From the NCBI RefSeq assembly GCF_034627025.1, contig NZ_CP141049.1:434001-498000 (forward strand): a DNA stretch of 64,000 nt, written 5' to 3'. The translations under genes were made by a program, and so were the position numbers. Of this stretch, positions 52,748 to 63,275 are shown piece by piece. The stretch's first letter is position 1, and each line of letters begins with the position of its first letter. Origin of the DNA: Microvirga lotononidis. Lineage in GTDB: Bacteria; Pseudomonadota; Alphaproteobacteria; Rhizobiales; Beijerinckiaceae. The notes beneath the pieces are model-generated. The model did not search any database and was not told where the DNA came from. It worked only from the letters and a program-made list of their open reading frames with translations.

Positions 52748-55462
52748 TCACCGTTCCCACCCCCCCTCTTGGTCGCGACTACGCTCTTGTACCCGGTCCT
52801 GGCTCCGCTCTTCCATTCGATCACGCGTGGCGCTGTTGTGCTCCCGCCCCTCCCGCGCCGCCTGCTGGCGTAGTTCCTGCTCCTGCCGCACCTGGGCCAT
52901 GCGCGCCTGCCGCTCCTCGGCGGTCAGCGCTCTCTCGGCACCGCCGCTGCGCAAGCGAATTTCCTCCATCCTGGCCCGGCGCTCCTCCGCCGTTATCTCC
53001 TGCACCTTGTCGCCTTGTGCCCGCATCCTGGCCTCCTCCATCCGCCGCTGCCGGTCCTCGGCGGTGACCGGCCCGAGTTGGTGTTCCTGCGTCCATTCGC
53101 GCGCCGGCTGCCGCTCACCCTCTGGCGTGCCCGCCCTCTCCGCCTGGCGCTCGCGTGTCTGCTCCTGCTGCCTGGGTTCGGCAAGGGTGTAGCTCAAAGC
53201 TGCCGCCTTGCCGCCCCCGCGCTCCATCTGCCGCCCCAAGGCCACCTCATCTCGCGCCAGATCCTGACTGGCATAGACCTTCAGGTCCTGCGCGTGCCGG
53301 GTCAGCGCCACATAGCTCGCTTCCCGCCGCCAGGCATGGGCATGATCGTAGAGGGTCATGACCTCCCTTTGTGTCTTGCCCTGCCCCTTGTACACCGTGC
53401 CGGCATAGCCCAAGCCCCAGCCGCGGTGCTTCACGGCGTCAAAGGTCACGGCCCGACCGCCGTCTAGATGCACCGTGAGCCGACTGTCCTGGATGCGGGT
53501 CACAACCCCGCCCTCCCCATTGCGCAGCTCAAGATTTGCCGCCCGATCACGCACGGTGGCGTGGAACGTGACCCGGTCGCCGGGGCTGACCACGGTTTCC
53601 AGCTGCCGCTCGCCCTTCTCGGTCGCAAAGGTGCGGCCGGCCTCCTCATCAATCTGGCCGAGCGCGATGCGCGCCTGGCGCAGATCTCGGTTCAGCGCAT
53701 CCACCGCGTCATTGGTCGCGGCGTAGACAAAGGGCAGCGGCTGGGTCGGGCCTTGCGTGCGCACCACCTCCGTCCAATCACGAACCAGATCAGCGCGCGC
53801 CTGCACCAGATCGGAGGACCAGCGCACCGCCCCGCGTTCGCTGTAGGCCCGCACCGTCGCCGACAGATCACCCCGCGCCGCCGCCGCACTCGCCTGGCGC
53901 TGCCACTCGTGCCGCTGCCGGCGCACTTGGGTCAGTTCAACCGCCCTCGCCTCCTCCGCCACCAGAGCGAACATGCCGCCGCGCTCGACGCTCGCCAGTT
54001 GCCGCTCGTCGCCAAGCCCGATCACCTTTGCCCCGGTCTCGCGCGCATGTGACAGGACCCGCTCCATATCCCGGTGCGAGAGCATGCCCATTTCGTCCAC
54101 GATCACCACCGTGCGCGCATCCCAGGTCTCACGGCCGCGCTCCTGCCGCAGCATCTCGGAGGCCACCGTGCGGCCTTCGCCAAAACCGTCTTTGCGCATG
54201 TCGGCTGCCACCGTGTTGGTGGGGGCCAGCCCGATCACTCGGTAGCCACTGCTCTCATGCGCCTCCCGGATCGCCGCCATGGTGTAGGACTTGCCCGTGC
54301 CGGCCCGGCCGCGGATGACGGCAAGCCCCTGCCCTTGCGTCGCATAAACCAATGCCCGCTCCTGCTCACCATCAAGCGTTCGCGACGACCGCGCGGCCTT
54401 CATCGCCCGCGCGGGCACTGGATGCGCGGATTGCCGGGTCAGCGCACCGGCATCGGCGAGGATGCCGCGCTCCTGTTCCAACACCGCCTTGGTGGTGAAG
54501 CGCTCACTGACCAGCACCTGCCCGTCGCGTCCGGATTGCCGCTCATCGAGATGCACCAGATCGACGTGGCCGAGTACCGCGGCACGTGCGGTCTCAATCT
54601 CCTGGGCCGGCAGGCTGGACTTCGTCAAATACGTGTCGAGATCGCGCGCCGTGAACGTGGCGGCGCGCGCCGTCAGGTGGGCCAAAACTCGCTCCGGCCG
54701 GCGCGCGTTCTCCCGTTCTTTTTCCGCCCGCGCCGCATTGGCCTGGTGCAGTGCCGAGGTCTCGGTTCGAAACGCGGCCCCGAGATGCAATTGCGGTGTC
54801 ATCCGCGACGGATCGACGGTGAGCGCCAGCCCGCGCGCCCGGAAGAATTCATCCTGGAACGATCGCCACTCCCGTGTCAGCGCACCGGTCTCCGCAATAA
54901 AGCCCTTTTGAAGCCCGGGCGCGCGCGCAAATTCCGGATTGAGCTCGCGCGCCTTGGCCCCGAATCCGTCAGGTCCAAGCCGGCGCGTCGAGACCAGAAC
55001 ATGCGCATGCACGTTGCCGTTCTCGCCATGATCGCGGTGGATTGCCCATTGTACCGCGACACCTGCTTGGGCGAACTTCCGATCGAGCCAGGATTGCAGC
55101 AGCGCGCGGTTGTCCTCGGCCGACAATTCCTTTGGCAGCGCGAGCACGTAGGACTTGGCCACCTGCGGCTCGCCGTGGCGCGAAAACCGCAGCTCGCCGG
55201 TCTTGCGGTCCCGCACCAATTCACGCTCTGTTGCGGCGTTCCACAAGGCATTCGTATCGAACGCCCAGTCCGGCGCAGTCTCGGGAACCATCAGCCCCCG
55301 CGCCAGCACGTCGACGTCCTTGCCATCGAAGCAATAGCTCGTGCCGCTGACTCGATCGCGTCCGTTCGAGCGATCGATGTAATGCGATAGGCCCACGGCA
55401 GAGCCGGAGCCGGCACGTACAATCGCGACGGAGGCAAACTCGATGGCCATGCGGGATGTCAT
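52748..55462 (-). CDS. traA: Ti-type conjugative relaxase-helicase
   Basis: A 904-residue two-part enzyme that nicks at the transfer origin and unwinds DNA. Start ATG 55462 follows GAGGGG; 55450 is the alternative. Relaxase domain about 1-240 with catalytic Tyr28 (LSHYIDRS) and the HUH-type metal triad in IHRDHGENGNVHAHVLVS (His142, 145, 152, 154 region). Helicase domain about 360-750: Walker A VIRGRAGTGKSYTM, Walker B VIVDEMGML, YVALTRHAQDL. The C terminus carries three charged repeats (TAEDRQRRMEEARMR, TAEERRARMEEIRLR, TAEERQARMAQVRQE). Diverges from the accessory and coupling-protein genes across 55463-55594. Confidence 0.92.
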   Translation of the reverse strand: MTSRMAIEFASVAIVRAGSGSAVGLSHYIDRSNGRDRVSGTSYCFDGKDVDVLARGLMVPETAPDWAFDTNALWNAATERELVRDRKTGELRFSRHGEPQVAKSYVLALPKELSAEDNRALLQSWLDRKFAQAGVAVQWAIHRDHGENGNVHAHVLVSTRRLGPDGFGAKARELNPEFARAPGLQKGFIAETGALTREWRSFQDEFFRARGLALTVDPSRMTPQLHLGAAFRTETSALHQANAARAEKERENARRPERVLAHLTARAATFTARDLDTYLTKSSLPAQEIETARAAVLGHVDLVHLDERQSGRDGQVLVSERFTTKAVLEQERGILADAGALTRQSAHPVPARAMKAARSSRTLDGEQERALVYATQGQGLAVIRGRAGTGKSYTMAAIREAHESSGYRVIGLAPTNTVAADMRKDGFGEGRTVASEMLRQERGRETWDARTVVIVDEMGMLSHRDMERVLSHARETGAKVIGLGDERQLASVERGGMFALVAEEARAVELTQVRRQRHEWQRQASAAAARGDLSATVRAYSERGAVRWSSDLVQARADLVRDWTEVVRTQGPTQPLPFVYAATNDAVDALNRDLRQARIALGQIDEEAGRTFATEKGERQLETVVSPGDRVTFHATVRDRAANLELRNGEGGVVTRIQDSRLTVHLDGGRAVTFDAVKHRGWGLGYAGTVYKGQGKTQREVMTLYDHAHAWRREASYVALTRHAQDLKVYASQDLARDEVALGRQMERGGGKAAALSYTLAEPRQQEQTRERQAERAGTPEGERQPAREWTQEHQLGPVTAEDRQRRMEEARMRAQGDKVQEITAEERRARMEEIRLRSGGAERALTAEERQARMAQVRQEQELRQQAAREGREHNSATRDRMEERSQDRVQERSRDQEGGWER

Positions 55463-55594
55463 ACCCCTCGGAGAGCGCACAAAATGCACAAGCATTTTGT
55501 ATATTGCGTCTGAAACTCCTTCGGAGCCTATTGCCAAGCTTGGCTGGCGTCAATATCAGCCTCCCCGTCATTCAAAGGGGACTGACAACAAACG
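55463..55594. promoter_or_regulatory. Divergent intergenic region, candidate transfer origin
   Basis: 132 bp between divergent transfer genes, where Ti-type systems keep oriT and two promoters. It contains the perfect palindrome ACAAAATGC-ACAA-GCATTTTGT (55479-55500) and a second, weaker GCCAAGCTTGGC at 55542-55553. No canonical Q-type nic consensus was recognised, so oriT is inference from position. Confidence 0.4.
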
Positions 55595-55966
55595 ATGAGT
55601 ATCGAAGTGAATAACGCTGCTCCGTCTGGGGCGGCAAAGACGGCTGATCCAGCCGTTGGCATTCTCGCCGAGATCGAGAGGCTGCGGGACAAGTCGAAGG
55701 CCAAAACTGCAACCCCCGCCGAGAAGCTGCGCCTGCGCCGCCTCTCGCTCGATCTGGCTGAGCTGCGCCTGGCCCAAAAGACCGCGGCCCTTGCCGAAAA
55801 GCGCCGCAAGATCGAAACCCAGCAGAAGGTGATTCTGGGCGGCTGGGTCCTGCACGCCAAGGGCGATCCGCGCCTGGCCGCTCTGCTGCGGGAATCTCTG
55901 TTTGATTACCTCAATGACCGCGACCGCGCCGTGATGGCCGATCTGCTCGCCGAGATCGGAGGCTGA
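55595..55966 (+). CDS. Small conjugal-transfer accessory protein (TraD/MobC-like)
   Basis: A 123-residue protein, helical and charged: LAEIERLRDKSKAKTATPAE then TAALAEKRRKIETQQKVILG and GWVLHAKGDPRLAALL. The segment KRRKIETQQKVILGGWVL resembles the RRKIxLGG signature of small Ti-type TraD and MobC proteins that help the relaxase. Two bases separate it from the coupling-protein gene. Confidence 0.7.
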   Translation: MSIEVNNAAPSGAAKTADPAVGILAEIERLRDKSKAKTATPAEKLRLRRLSLDLAELRLAQKTAALAEKRRKIETQQKVILGGWVLHAKGDPRLAALLRESLFDYLNDRDRAVMADLLAEIGG

Positions 55967-55968
55967 CT

Positions 55969-57630
55969 ATGGCGGAAGCGACCAAACCTTCTCCCGGCGA
56001 ATCCATGGCTCCGTTCTGGATCGGCCTCGTCCTGGCGCTTGGCGTGATCTTTTGCCTCTACTTCGCTCTCTTCGCCGTCGTCTATGACGCTTTCCTGTGG
56101 CGCTGGGAGGCGATCCCGGCCCTGATCGCCCGCCCCTGGGCTACCATCGATTGGGCCTTCGGAGTTGTGAACAAGTTCGGCTTCATCGATCCGATCCGGG
56201 GGCCGATGATCGGCGCTGGCGTCCTCGAAGCCCTCATCGCCGTCGGCGCATACGCCGGTCTTAAGCGCCTCGGCCTGTTCAAGGGCAAGCAGCGTTATTC
56301 CGAGCGCCGTCTGCGTGGGGCCCGCGTCCTCAACGACATGGCCTACGGGGCTGCGGAATTGATCGCCTACGGCTCGCCCAAGGGCATGAAGGTCCGGCAC
56401 ATCGAGCGCCTGGCCAAAAAGCCCTGGGCCAAGATCGTCACGACCGCCCATGAGCAGGACATGATCCGCGTCGGCGGGCTTCCTATGCCGCATTTCGTCG
56501 AGACCGAACACACCCTGATTACCGGCTCCTCCGGCTCCGGCAAATCCTTTCTCATCGCCCAGACCTTGCATGACCTCGCAAAGCGCGGCGACCGGGTGAT
56601 CTGCTTTGATCATGGTGGCGCCTTCCGGCGTCAGTTCCCGAAAGTCGATGCAGTCTCGCTGTCCCCAGCTGAGGAAGGCTCGCCGGGCTGGGATCTGCGC
56701 AACGAAGTGCGCGCGCCACACGATTGGGAACTGCTCGCCGCCTCCGTCGTTCCTGAGGGCTTTGGGGCGAGCGCCGATTGGCGCAACTTCGCCCGCGATC
56801 TGCTCGCCAATCTCGGGCACAATGTCGGGGCGCAATCCTCCAATGCCGAACTGCTGCGCCTGTGCACCGTCGCCGACCGGACGGAGCTTGCAATCGCTCT
56901 CGAAGGCACGGCGGCAGCCGCCCATTGCAGCGATGACAACAAGGCCTTCCTCGCCTCAGTGCGTTCAACTCTCGTGCCCTTCGTCTCCGGCTGGAAGTAC
57001 ATGAAGGGTGGCGACTTCTCCCTGCGCCACTTCATAGCTGAGGACACGCGCTGGCTCTGGCTGCCCTATGACGCGACCAACATCGCAGCCCATAAGACCC
57101 TGCTTGCCACCTGGGCTGACATCCTGGTGACGGCCGGCCTCGAACGGCCTGACGACGCCCCGCCGGTCTGGATCGTAATCGACGAGATGGATGCGCTCGG
57201 AGCGCTGGGCCGCTTCCGCGATGCGGTCTCGCGCCTGCGCAAGAAGGGCGTGCGCATCCTGGTCGGCGTCCAAAGCCGCACGCAACTGGTCGAGCTCTAT
57301 GGCGAGGCTGGAGCCGATACGGTGCTGGCCTCCCTCAGTAACAGAGTGATCATGCGCGCCTCCGATCACCGGCTCGCCGAGTGGTCCTCGAAGACGCTCG
57401 GCGACGTGGAGGTCGAGGAAACCCGTCTGCAACGTGGTACGCAGACCAGGGACAATCCAACCTCCTTCGCCTCGACCAAAAGCAACAGCGAGACCGAGAT
57501 TGTGCAGCACCGCACCAAGCGCGCCGTGATGCCGGAGCAGATCTCGGCGCTCAGTCGAGGCCATGGCTATGTGAAGTTCAGCCAAGGCCTACCGACAGTC
57601 CGTATCTGGCCGCAGGATATGGCAGCCTGA
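55969..57630 (+). CDS. Type IV coupling protein (TraD/TraG/VirD4-like)
   Basis: A 553-residue ATPase that delivers the relaxase-DNA complex to a mating channel. Two or three N-terminal membrane helices (about 18-42, 75-100), then the AAD/TraD-type ATPase: Walker A ITGSSGSGKSFLI, Walker B VWIVIDEMDALG, and LVGVQSRTQLVELYGE. Shorter than VirD4 (about 650). No mating-pair (virB/trb) genes are in the window, so the module is mobilisable, not self-transmissible on this evidence. Confidence 0.88.
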   Translation: MAEATKPSPGESMAPFWIGLVLALGVIFCLYFALFAVVYDAFLWRWEAIPALIARPWATIDWAFGVVNKFGFIDPIRGPMIGAGVLEALIAVGAYAGLKRLGLFKGKQRYSERRLRGARVLNDMAYGAAELIAYGSPKGMKVRHIERLAKKPWAKIVTTAHEQDMIRVGGLPMPHFVETEHTLITGSSGSGKSFLIAQTLHDLAKRGDRVICFDHGGAFRRQFPKVDAVSLSPAEEGSPGWDLRNEVRAPHDWELLAASVVPEGFGASADWRNFARDLLANLGHNVGAQSSNAELLRLCTVADRTELAIALEGTAAAAHCSDDNKAFLASVRSTLVPFVSGWKYMKGGDFSLRHFIAEDTRWLWLPYDATNIAAHKTLLATWADILVTAGLERPDDAPPVWIVIDEMDALGALGRFRDAVSRLRKKGVRILVGVQSRTQLVELYGEAGADTVLASLSNRVIMRASDHRLAEWSSKTLGDVEVEETRLQRGTQTRDNPTSFASTKSNSETEIVQHRTKRAVMPEQISALSRGHGYVKFSQGLPTVRIWPQDMAA

Positions 57631-58341
57631 GAATGAAGCACCGGTTCTTCGGTCTTTTGCTTAGAATCGGTGCTTCAAGCTCGTGGAACCGCCCTCCCCT
57701 CACGCCCGGGCCTCGTTAGGGGTCCTCGCAGGGCCTCGGTCCGAAAGATGAGGAGACCGGATTTTCAGGTTGCTGGGGAGAGAGGGCCGCGCCTCTCTTC
57801 TCTCCCCTTCTTCATGGTCCTGAGAATGTCGCCGACGGCGGCGGCCTTGTGAACGGGGAGGCTCGGCCTCCCGCAAAAGCTGTCCAGGCGCGCAAGCGGT
57901 AGCCGCGCCCGGAGCGATGGCGAAGCAGGCCCGAAGCCGCCGCGCCTTCATCAAGCGCTGAAGGTGTGCTGAGGGCTATGTGGCCAGGGTTTCCGCCTTT
58001 TAGGGTCCGATAATCGTTCCAATAAACTGAAACGGGTCCCCTGATATGCCTCCTGAGCTTGCCCTCATCCTGTCTCTGGTCAGGATACCGCGCTGGTAAT
58101 GCGGCATAGGAGTAACCTTTCGGGAGTTCGAATCCTCCCTCACCACCTGAATTTGGATGGGACAGCCACTTGGTGCCCAGGAGAGGATTGTACCATTATA
58201 AGGATTGGTCCAGCAAAATCAAAGACTTATCCTGCCTCTGACTTGGTCATGTGTACCACCTTCTTGGACCACCGTCGAGCCCCTGCAAGGTATCGGTGCC
58301 TCTCCGGAGTCTACGATTAGCAGCCTGCTTCTACACCGATG
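57631..58341. other. 710-bp region after the coupling gene: hairpin and tRNA-like relic
   Basis: TGAAGCACCGGTTCT (57634-57648) and AGAATCGGTGCTTCA (57663-57677) form a 15-bp stem with one mismatch, four bases after the coupling-protein stop: a transcription-ending hairpin without a T tract. 57700-57960 is very GC-rich and not coding that I can support. 58060-58146 is described separately. Confidence 0.5.
58080..58146 (+). other. tRNA-like relic with a GGT (Thr) anticodon arm
   Basis: ACCGCGCTGGTAATGCGGC (58088-58106) is a good anticodon stem-loop with 7-base loop CTGGTAA, as in tRNA-Thr(GGT), and GGGAGTTCGAATCCTCCC near 58119-58136 looks like a T arm. However, the variable region is too long, the T stem does not pair cleanly, no D arm or acceptor stem can be built and there is no CCA. 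Possibly the scar of an integration site next to the mobilisation module. Confidence 0.3.
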
Positions 58342-58368
58342 AAAAAGGCCCTGGACTACTCCAGGGCC
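58342..58368 (-). terminator. Rho-independent terminator of groESL
   Basis: On the minus strand GGCCCTGGA-GTAG-TCCAGGGCC is followed by TTTTT (58346-58342). A nine-bp GC-rich stem with a four-base loop and T run, 22 bases beyond the groEL stop. Confidence 0.85.
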
Positions 58369-58389
58369 TCACACCGCAGGTGGCTGGAC

Positions 58390-60405
<2,016 letters not shown>

Positions 60406-60442
60406 TTAGAATTGGGGCACTCGTCTGCGCCAGACAGCAGCA

Positions 60443-60469
60443 TTAGCACTCGGCGCATGAGAGTGCTAA
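60443..60469. promoter_or_regulatory. CIRCE element (HrcA operator)
   Basis: TTAGCACTC - GGCGCATGA - GAGTGCTAA is a perfect match to the CIRCE consensus (9-base arms, 9-base spacer). It is 53 bases upstream of groES. HrcA repressor, itself a GroE client, binds it and releases it on heat shock. Confidence 0.97.
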
Positions 60470-60594
60470 CCGGAGATAATCATGGGGCCGGGAGGGCTGC
60501 AAGCCCATCCTTATGGATAGGTGAGCCCGGAGAGAACCGGATCCTCGGGAGCGACGTTGACCCATAGGCTGCTTGGCCGTTTGGAGGTTCAGTC

Positions 60595-60882
60595 GTGTTG
60601 AGTTTTGAGGCTGTTGAGGAGGTCTGTGAGAGCAAGCAGACGACACTTGTCATCCACCCGGCGATCCGCCGCGCGATCAAAGGATACGAGGAGAGCTTCT
60701 ACGTCGGCTTGCGCTGCTACCTGGCAGGAGAGTCCGATGGTGTGTACTTCCTTCCTCTCAACGGGAGTGGCTACGTGCGCCTCATCTTCTCGAAGCGGGT
60801 TTCGTCTGGGGGACATAACCTTCTCAGGATCGACCCGCTGACCAAGGAAGGGCTGGCTCGAATCAAAATATCGTTGGGCTAA
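60595..60882 (+). CDS. Hypothetical 95-residue protein
   Basis: GTG 60595 with TGGAGG upstream. FEAVEEVCESKQTTLVIHPA and KGYEESFYVGLRCYLAGESD are followed by a C terminus with alternating hydrophobic residues. No family recognised. Divergent from groESL. Confidence 0.55.
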   Translation: MLSFEAVEEVCESKQTTLVIHPAIRRAIKGYEESFYVGLRCYLAGESDGVYFLPLNGSGYVRLIFSKRVSSGGHNLLRIDPLTKEGLARIKISLG

Positions 60883-61143
60883 TCAGAGCCAATGCAATAA
60901 TACTGCGTCTTCGATGGTTTCCCTAGGCCTCGAACTCTGGATCTAGCAAGACCACCCGCAGCTCAGCATGCAGCGTATCAATCCTATTGTCAGGGGGCCC
61001 AGACCTGTTTCGCCTCACCTGATGAAGCTCAGACAGATGAGTAGTATGACGTCTCATCGGAGCCTGAATGAGCTTTATTTACCCTTGGTCTCTTGCTGGT
61101 GATCCGTGGCAAGGACAAAAGCCAAACTGTCTCGGAGGGTGCC

Positions 61144-61641
61144 ATGGCCGACCACAACCACGACAACGCCCACGATCCGCACGAGCACTGGAAGCACCAC
61201 GGCGTTCAGGTGATCAAGGGCGACCGCCTCGATCCGAACACTGCCCAGACCCCAGGCATGTTTCGCCAGGCCGCGATCAATCATGCTCGGGTGGGGGCCC
61301 AGAAGATCTGGGCGGGCACGGTGTCGATCCAGCCGAATGCTAAGACCGGGGTGCACCACCACGGCGAGCTGGAGAGCGTCATCTATGTGATACGCGGCAA
61401 AGCCCGCATGCGCTGGGGTGAGCGTTTGGAGTTCGTGGCGGAGGCCGGACCAGGCGACTTCATCTATGTGCCGCCCTTCGTGCCCCATCAAGAGATCAAC
61501 GCCAGCCCCAACGACCCGCTGGAGTGTGTCCTGGTACGCAGCGACAACGAGGCCGTCGTGGTGAACATCACCGATGTGGACCCGGTCGAGCAACCAGAAG
61601 AAGTCTACTGGATTGACCCGATCCACAAGCACCCAGAATAG
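61144..61641 (+). CDS. Cupin-domain protein
   Basis: A 165-residue single-cupin protein. ATG 61144 has GGAGG at 61134-61138. The first cupin motif is TGVHHHGELESVIYVIRG (His, His, Glu metal ligands) and the second GPGDFIYVPPFVPHQEINAS (final His). The His-rich N terminus (NHDNAHDPHEHWKHHG) may add metal binding. Function not determinable; no operon partner. Confidence 0.85.
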   Translation: MADHNHDNAHDPHEHWKHHGVQVIKGDRLDPNTAQTPGMFRQAAINHARVGAQKIWAGTVSIQPNAKTGVHHHGELESVIYVIRGKARMRWGERLEFVAEAGPGDFIYVPPFVPHQEINASPNDPLECVLVRSDNEAVVVNITDVDPVEQPEEVYWIDPIHKHPE

Positions 61642-61764
61642 GGCCAGGACAGCGGCTCAGAGACAGGCTCAAATGTAGCCGTTGCTTTATCTGGGCCGCC
61701 TGCGGGTTCACTCTGCCCGCTCGCTTGCCCGCAAGATCACCCCAAGGACGGAATTTACGCCCAC

Positions 61765-63258
61765 ATGCAAGCCTACAAGACGCTGGAAGAACGCTTTGCC
61801 CGCATCAGCTCGATCGAGGACGCGATCGGCATTCTGCAATGGGATTCCGAAACCCTGATGCCGGAGGGCGCCGCCGACAGTCGGTCCGATCAGCTCGCAA
61901 CTCTCAAGGGCATCGCCCATGAGCTTCTCACCACCCCTGACATGGGCGACCTGCTGGACCAGGCGGATCAGGGCAGTGATCGCCTCGACAATTGGCAGCG
62001 CGCCAATCTACGTGAGATGCGGCGGATCTATCTCCATGCCGCCGCGGTTCCGGCCGACCTCGTCGAGGCGAGCTCGAGAGCCGTCTCCCGGGCGGAGCTG
62101 GTGTGGCGCGAGGCCAGGCAGAACGGCGATTTTGCCCTGCTCCTGCCGCAACTGTCCCAGGTGCTCGCCTTCCAGCGGCAGATCGGCCAAGTCAAAGGCG
62201 AGGCGTTGGGGCTGTCCCCATACGATGCTCTCCTCGACAGCTACGATCCGGGCCTCCGCCAGGCGACCATAGATCGTCTTTTTGCCGATCTCGGCGCCGA
62301 GCTGCCCGCCCTAATCCAGGAGGCGCAGGAGCGCCAGAAGGAACTCCCCGCCATCCAGCCACTCAACGGCCCCTTCCCTGCCGATGATCAGCGACGCATC
62401 GGCGAGCAGTTGATGAAGGCCGTCGGGTTCGATTTCAACCGGGGTCGGCTGGATGTGAGCCTGCATCCGTTCTGCGGCGGATCCACGGGCGACGTCCGGA
62501 TCACCACCCGCTACAGCGAGGCCAACTTCATGAGCGCACTCATGGGGGTGCTTCATGAGACTGGTCACGCGCTCTATGAGCAGGGCCGCCCGGAACTGTG
62601 GCGGCGTCAGCCGGTCGGGCTGGCGCGCGGGATGAGCCTGCACGAGAGCCAGTCGCTGCTCATCGAGATGCAGGCCTGCCGCAGCCGGGAGTTCGTCACC
62701 TATCTTGCCCCCCTCGTGCGGGAGACTTTCCAGGGAGAGGGTCCAGCCTGGAGCCCGGACAACCTCCACCGGCTCCTAACCAAGGTGGAGCCCGGCTTCA
62801 TCCGCGTGGATGCCGACGAGATCACCTACCCGGCCCACATCCTGGTCCGTTATAAACTCGACAAGGCGCTGATTGGTGGCGACCTCCCGGTCCAGGACTT
62901 GCCCTCAGCGTTCAATGACGATGTCAAAAAGCTTCTCGGTCTCACAGTTCCCAATGACAGCCTGGGATGCTTGCAGGATATCCACTGGCCAGGCGGCGCC
63001 TGGGGCTACTTCCCAACCTATACCCTTGGCGCCATGACGGCGGCCCAGCTCTTCAGAGCTGCCTGTCAGGTCGATGCGGACATCCTCCCAGGGCTGGCCA
63101 AGGGTGATTTCGCGCCACTACGGACATGGCTGCGCGCCAACGTTCATGCCAAGGGCAGCCTGATGACCACCGATCAGCTTCTCGTGGCGGCAACCGGGCG
63201 ACCGCTGACTGCTGAGGTCTTCCGCGCTCACCTGCGGGAACGATACCTCGGACGCTGA
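61765..63258 (+). CDS. Carboxypeptidase M32 family (Taq-type)
   Basis: A 497-residue zinc carboxypeptidase that removes C-terminal residues. Zinc motif HETGH at residues 264-268 (MGVLHETGHALYEQGRP), then LHESQSLLIEMQ with the third ligand Glu, DADEITYPAHILVRYKLDKA and WPGGAWGYFPTYTLGAM are M32 hallmarks. ATG 61765. Stands alone; the last gene starts 18 bases after its stop, perhaps cotranscribed. Confidence 0.95.
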   Translation: MQAYKTLEERFARISSIEDAIGILQWDSETLMPEGAADSRSDQLATLKGIAHELLTTPDMGDLLDQADQGSDRLDNWQRANLREMRRIYLHAAAVPADLVEASSRAVSRAELVWREARQNGDFALLLPQLSQVLAFQRQIGQVKGEALGLSPYDALLDSYDPGLRQATIDRLFADLGAELPALIQEAQERQKELPAIQPLNGPFPADDQRRIGEQLMKAVGFDFNRGRLDVSLHPFCGGSTGDVRITTRYSEANFMSALMGVLHETGHALYEQGRPELWRRQPVGLARGMSLHESQSLLIEMQACRSREFVTYLAPLVRETFQGEGPAWSPDNLHRLLTKVEPGFIRVDADEITYPAHILVRYKLDKALIGGDLPVQDLPSAFNDDVKKLLGLTVPNDSLGCLQDIHWPGGAWGYFPTYTLGAMTAAQLFRAACQVDADILPGLAKGDFAPLRTWLRANVHAKGSLMTTDQLLVAATGRPLTAEVFRAHLRERYLGR

Positions 63259-63275
63259 AGGGGCGTAAGCTGCAC

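Noticed and set aside
54074..55390. 438-codon plus-strand frame inside traA
   Set aside because: Antisense shadow of the relaxase gene; no domain.
55906..56925. 339-codon minus-strand frame opposite the coupling protein
   Set aside because: Shadow; coding signal belongs to the plus strand.
60470..60510. Heat-shock (sigma-32) or sigma-70 promoter upstream of CIRCE
   Set aside because: CTTG and CCCCAT elements are present but the spacing is several bases too short, and the alternative TTGCAG/TTATCT has a poor -10 box.
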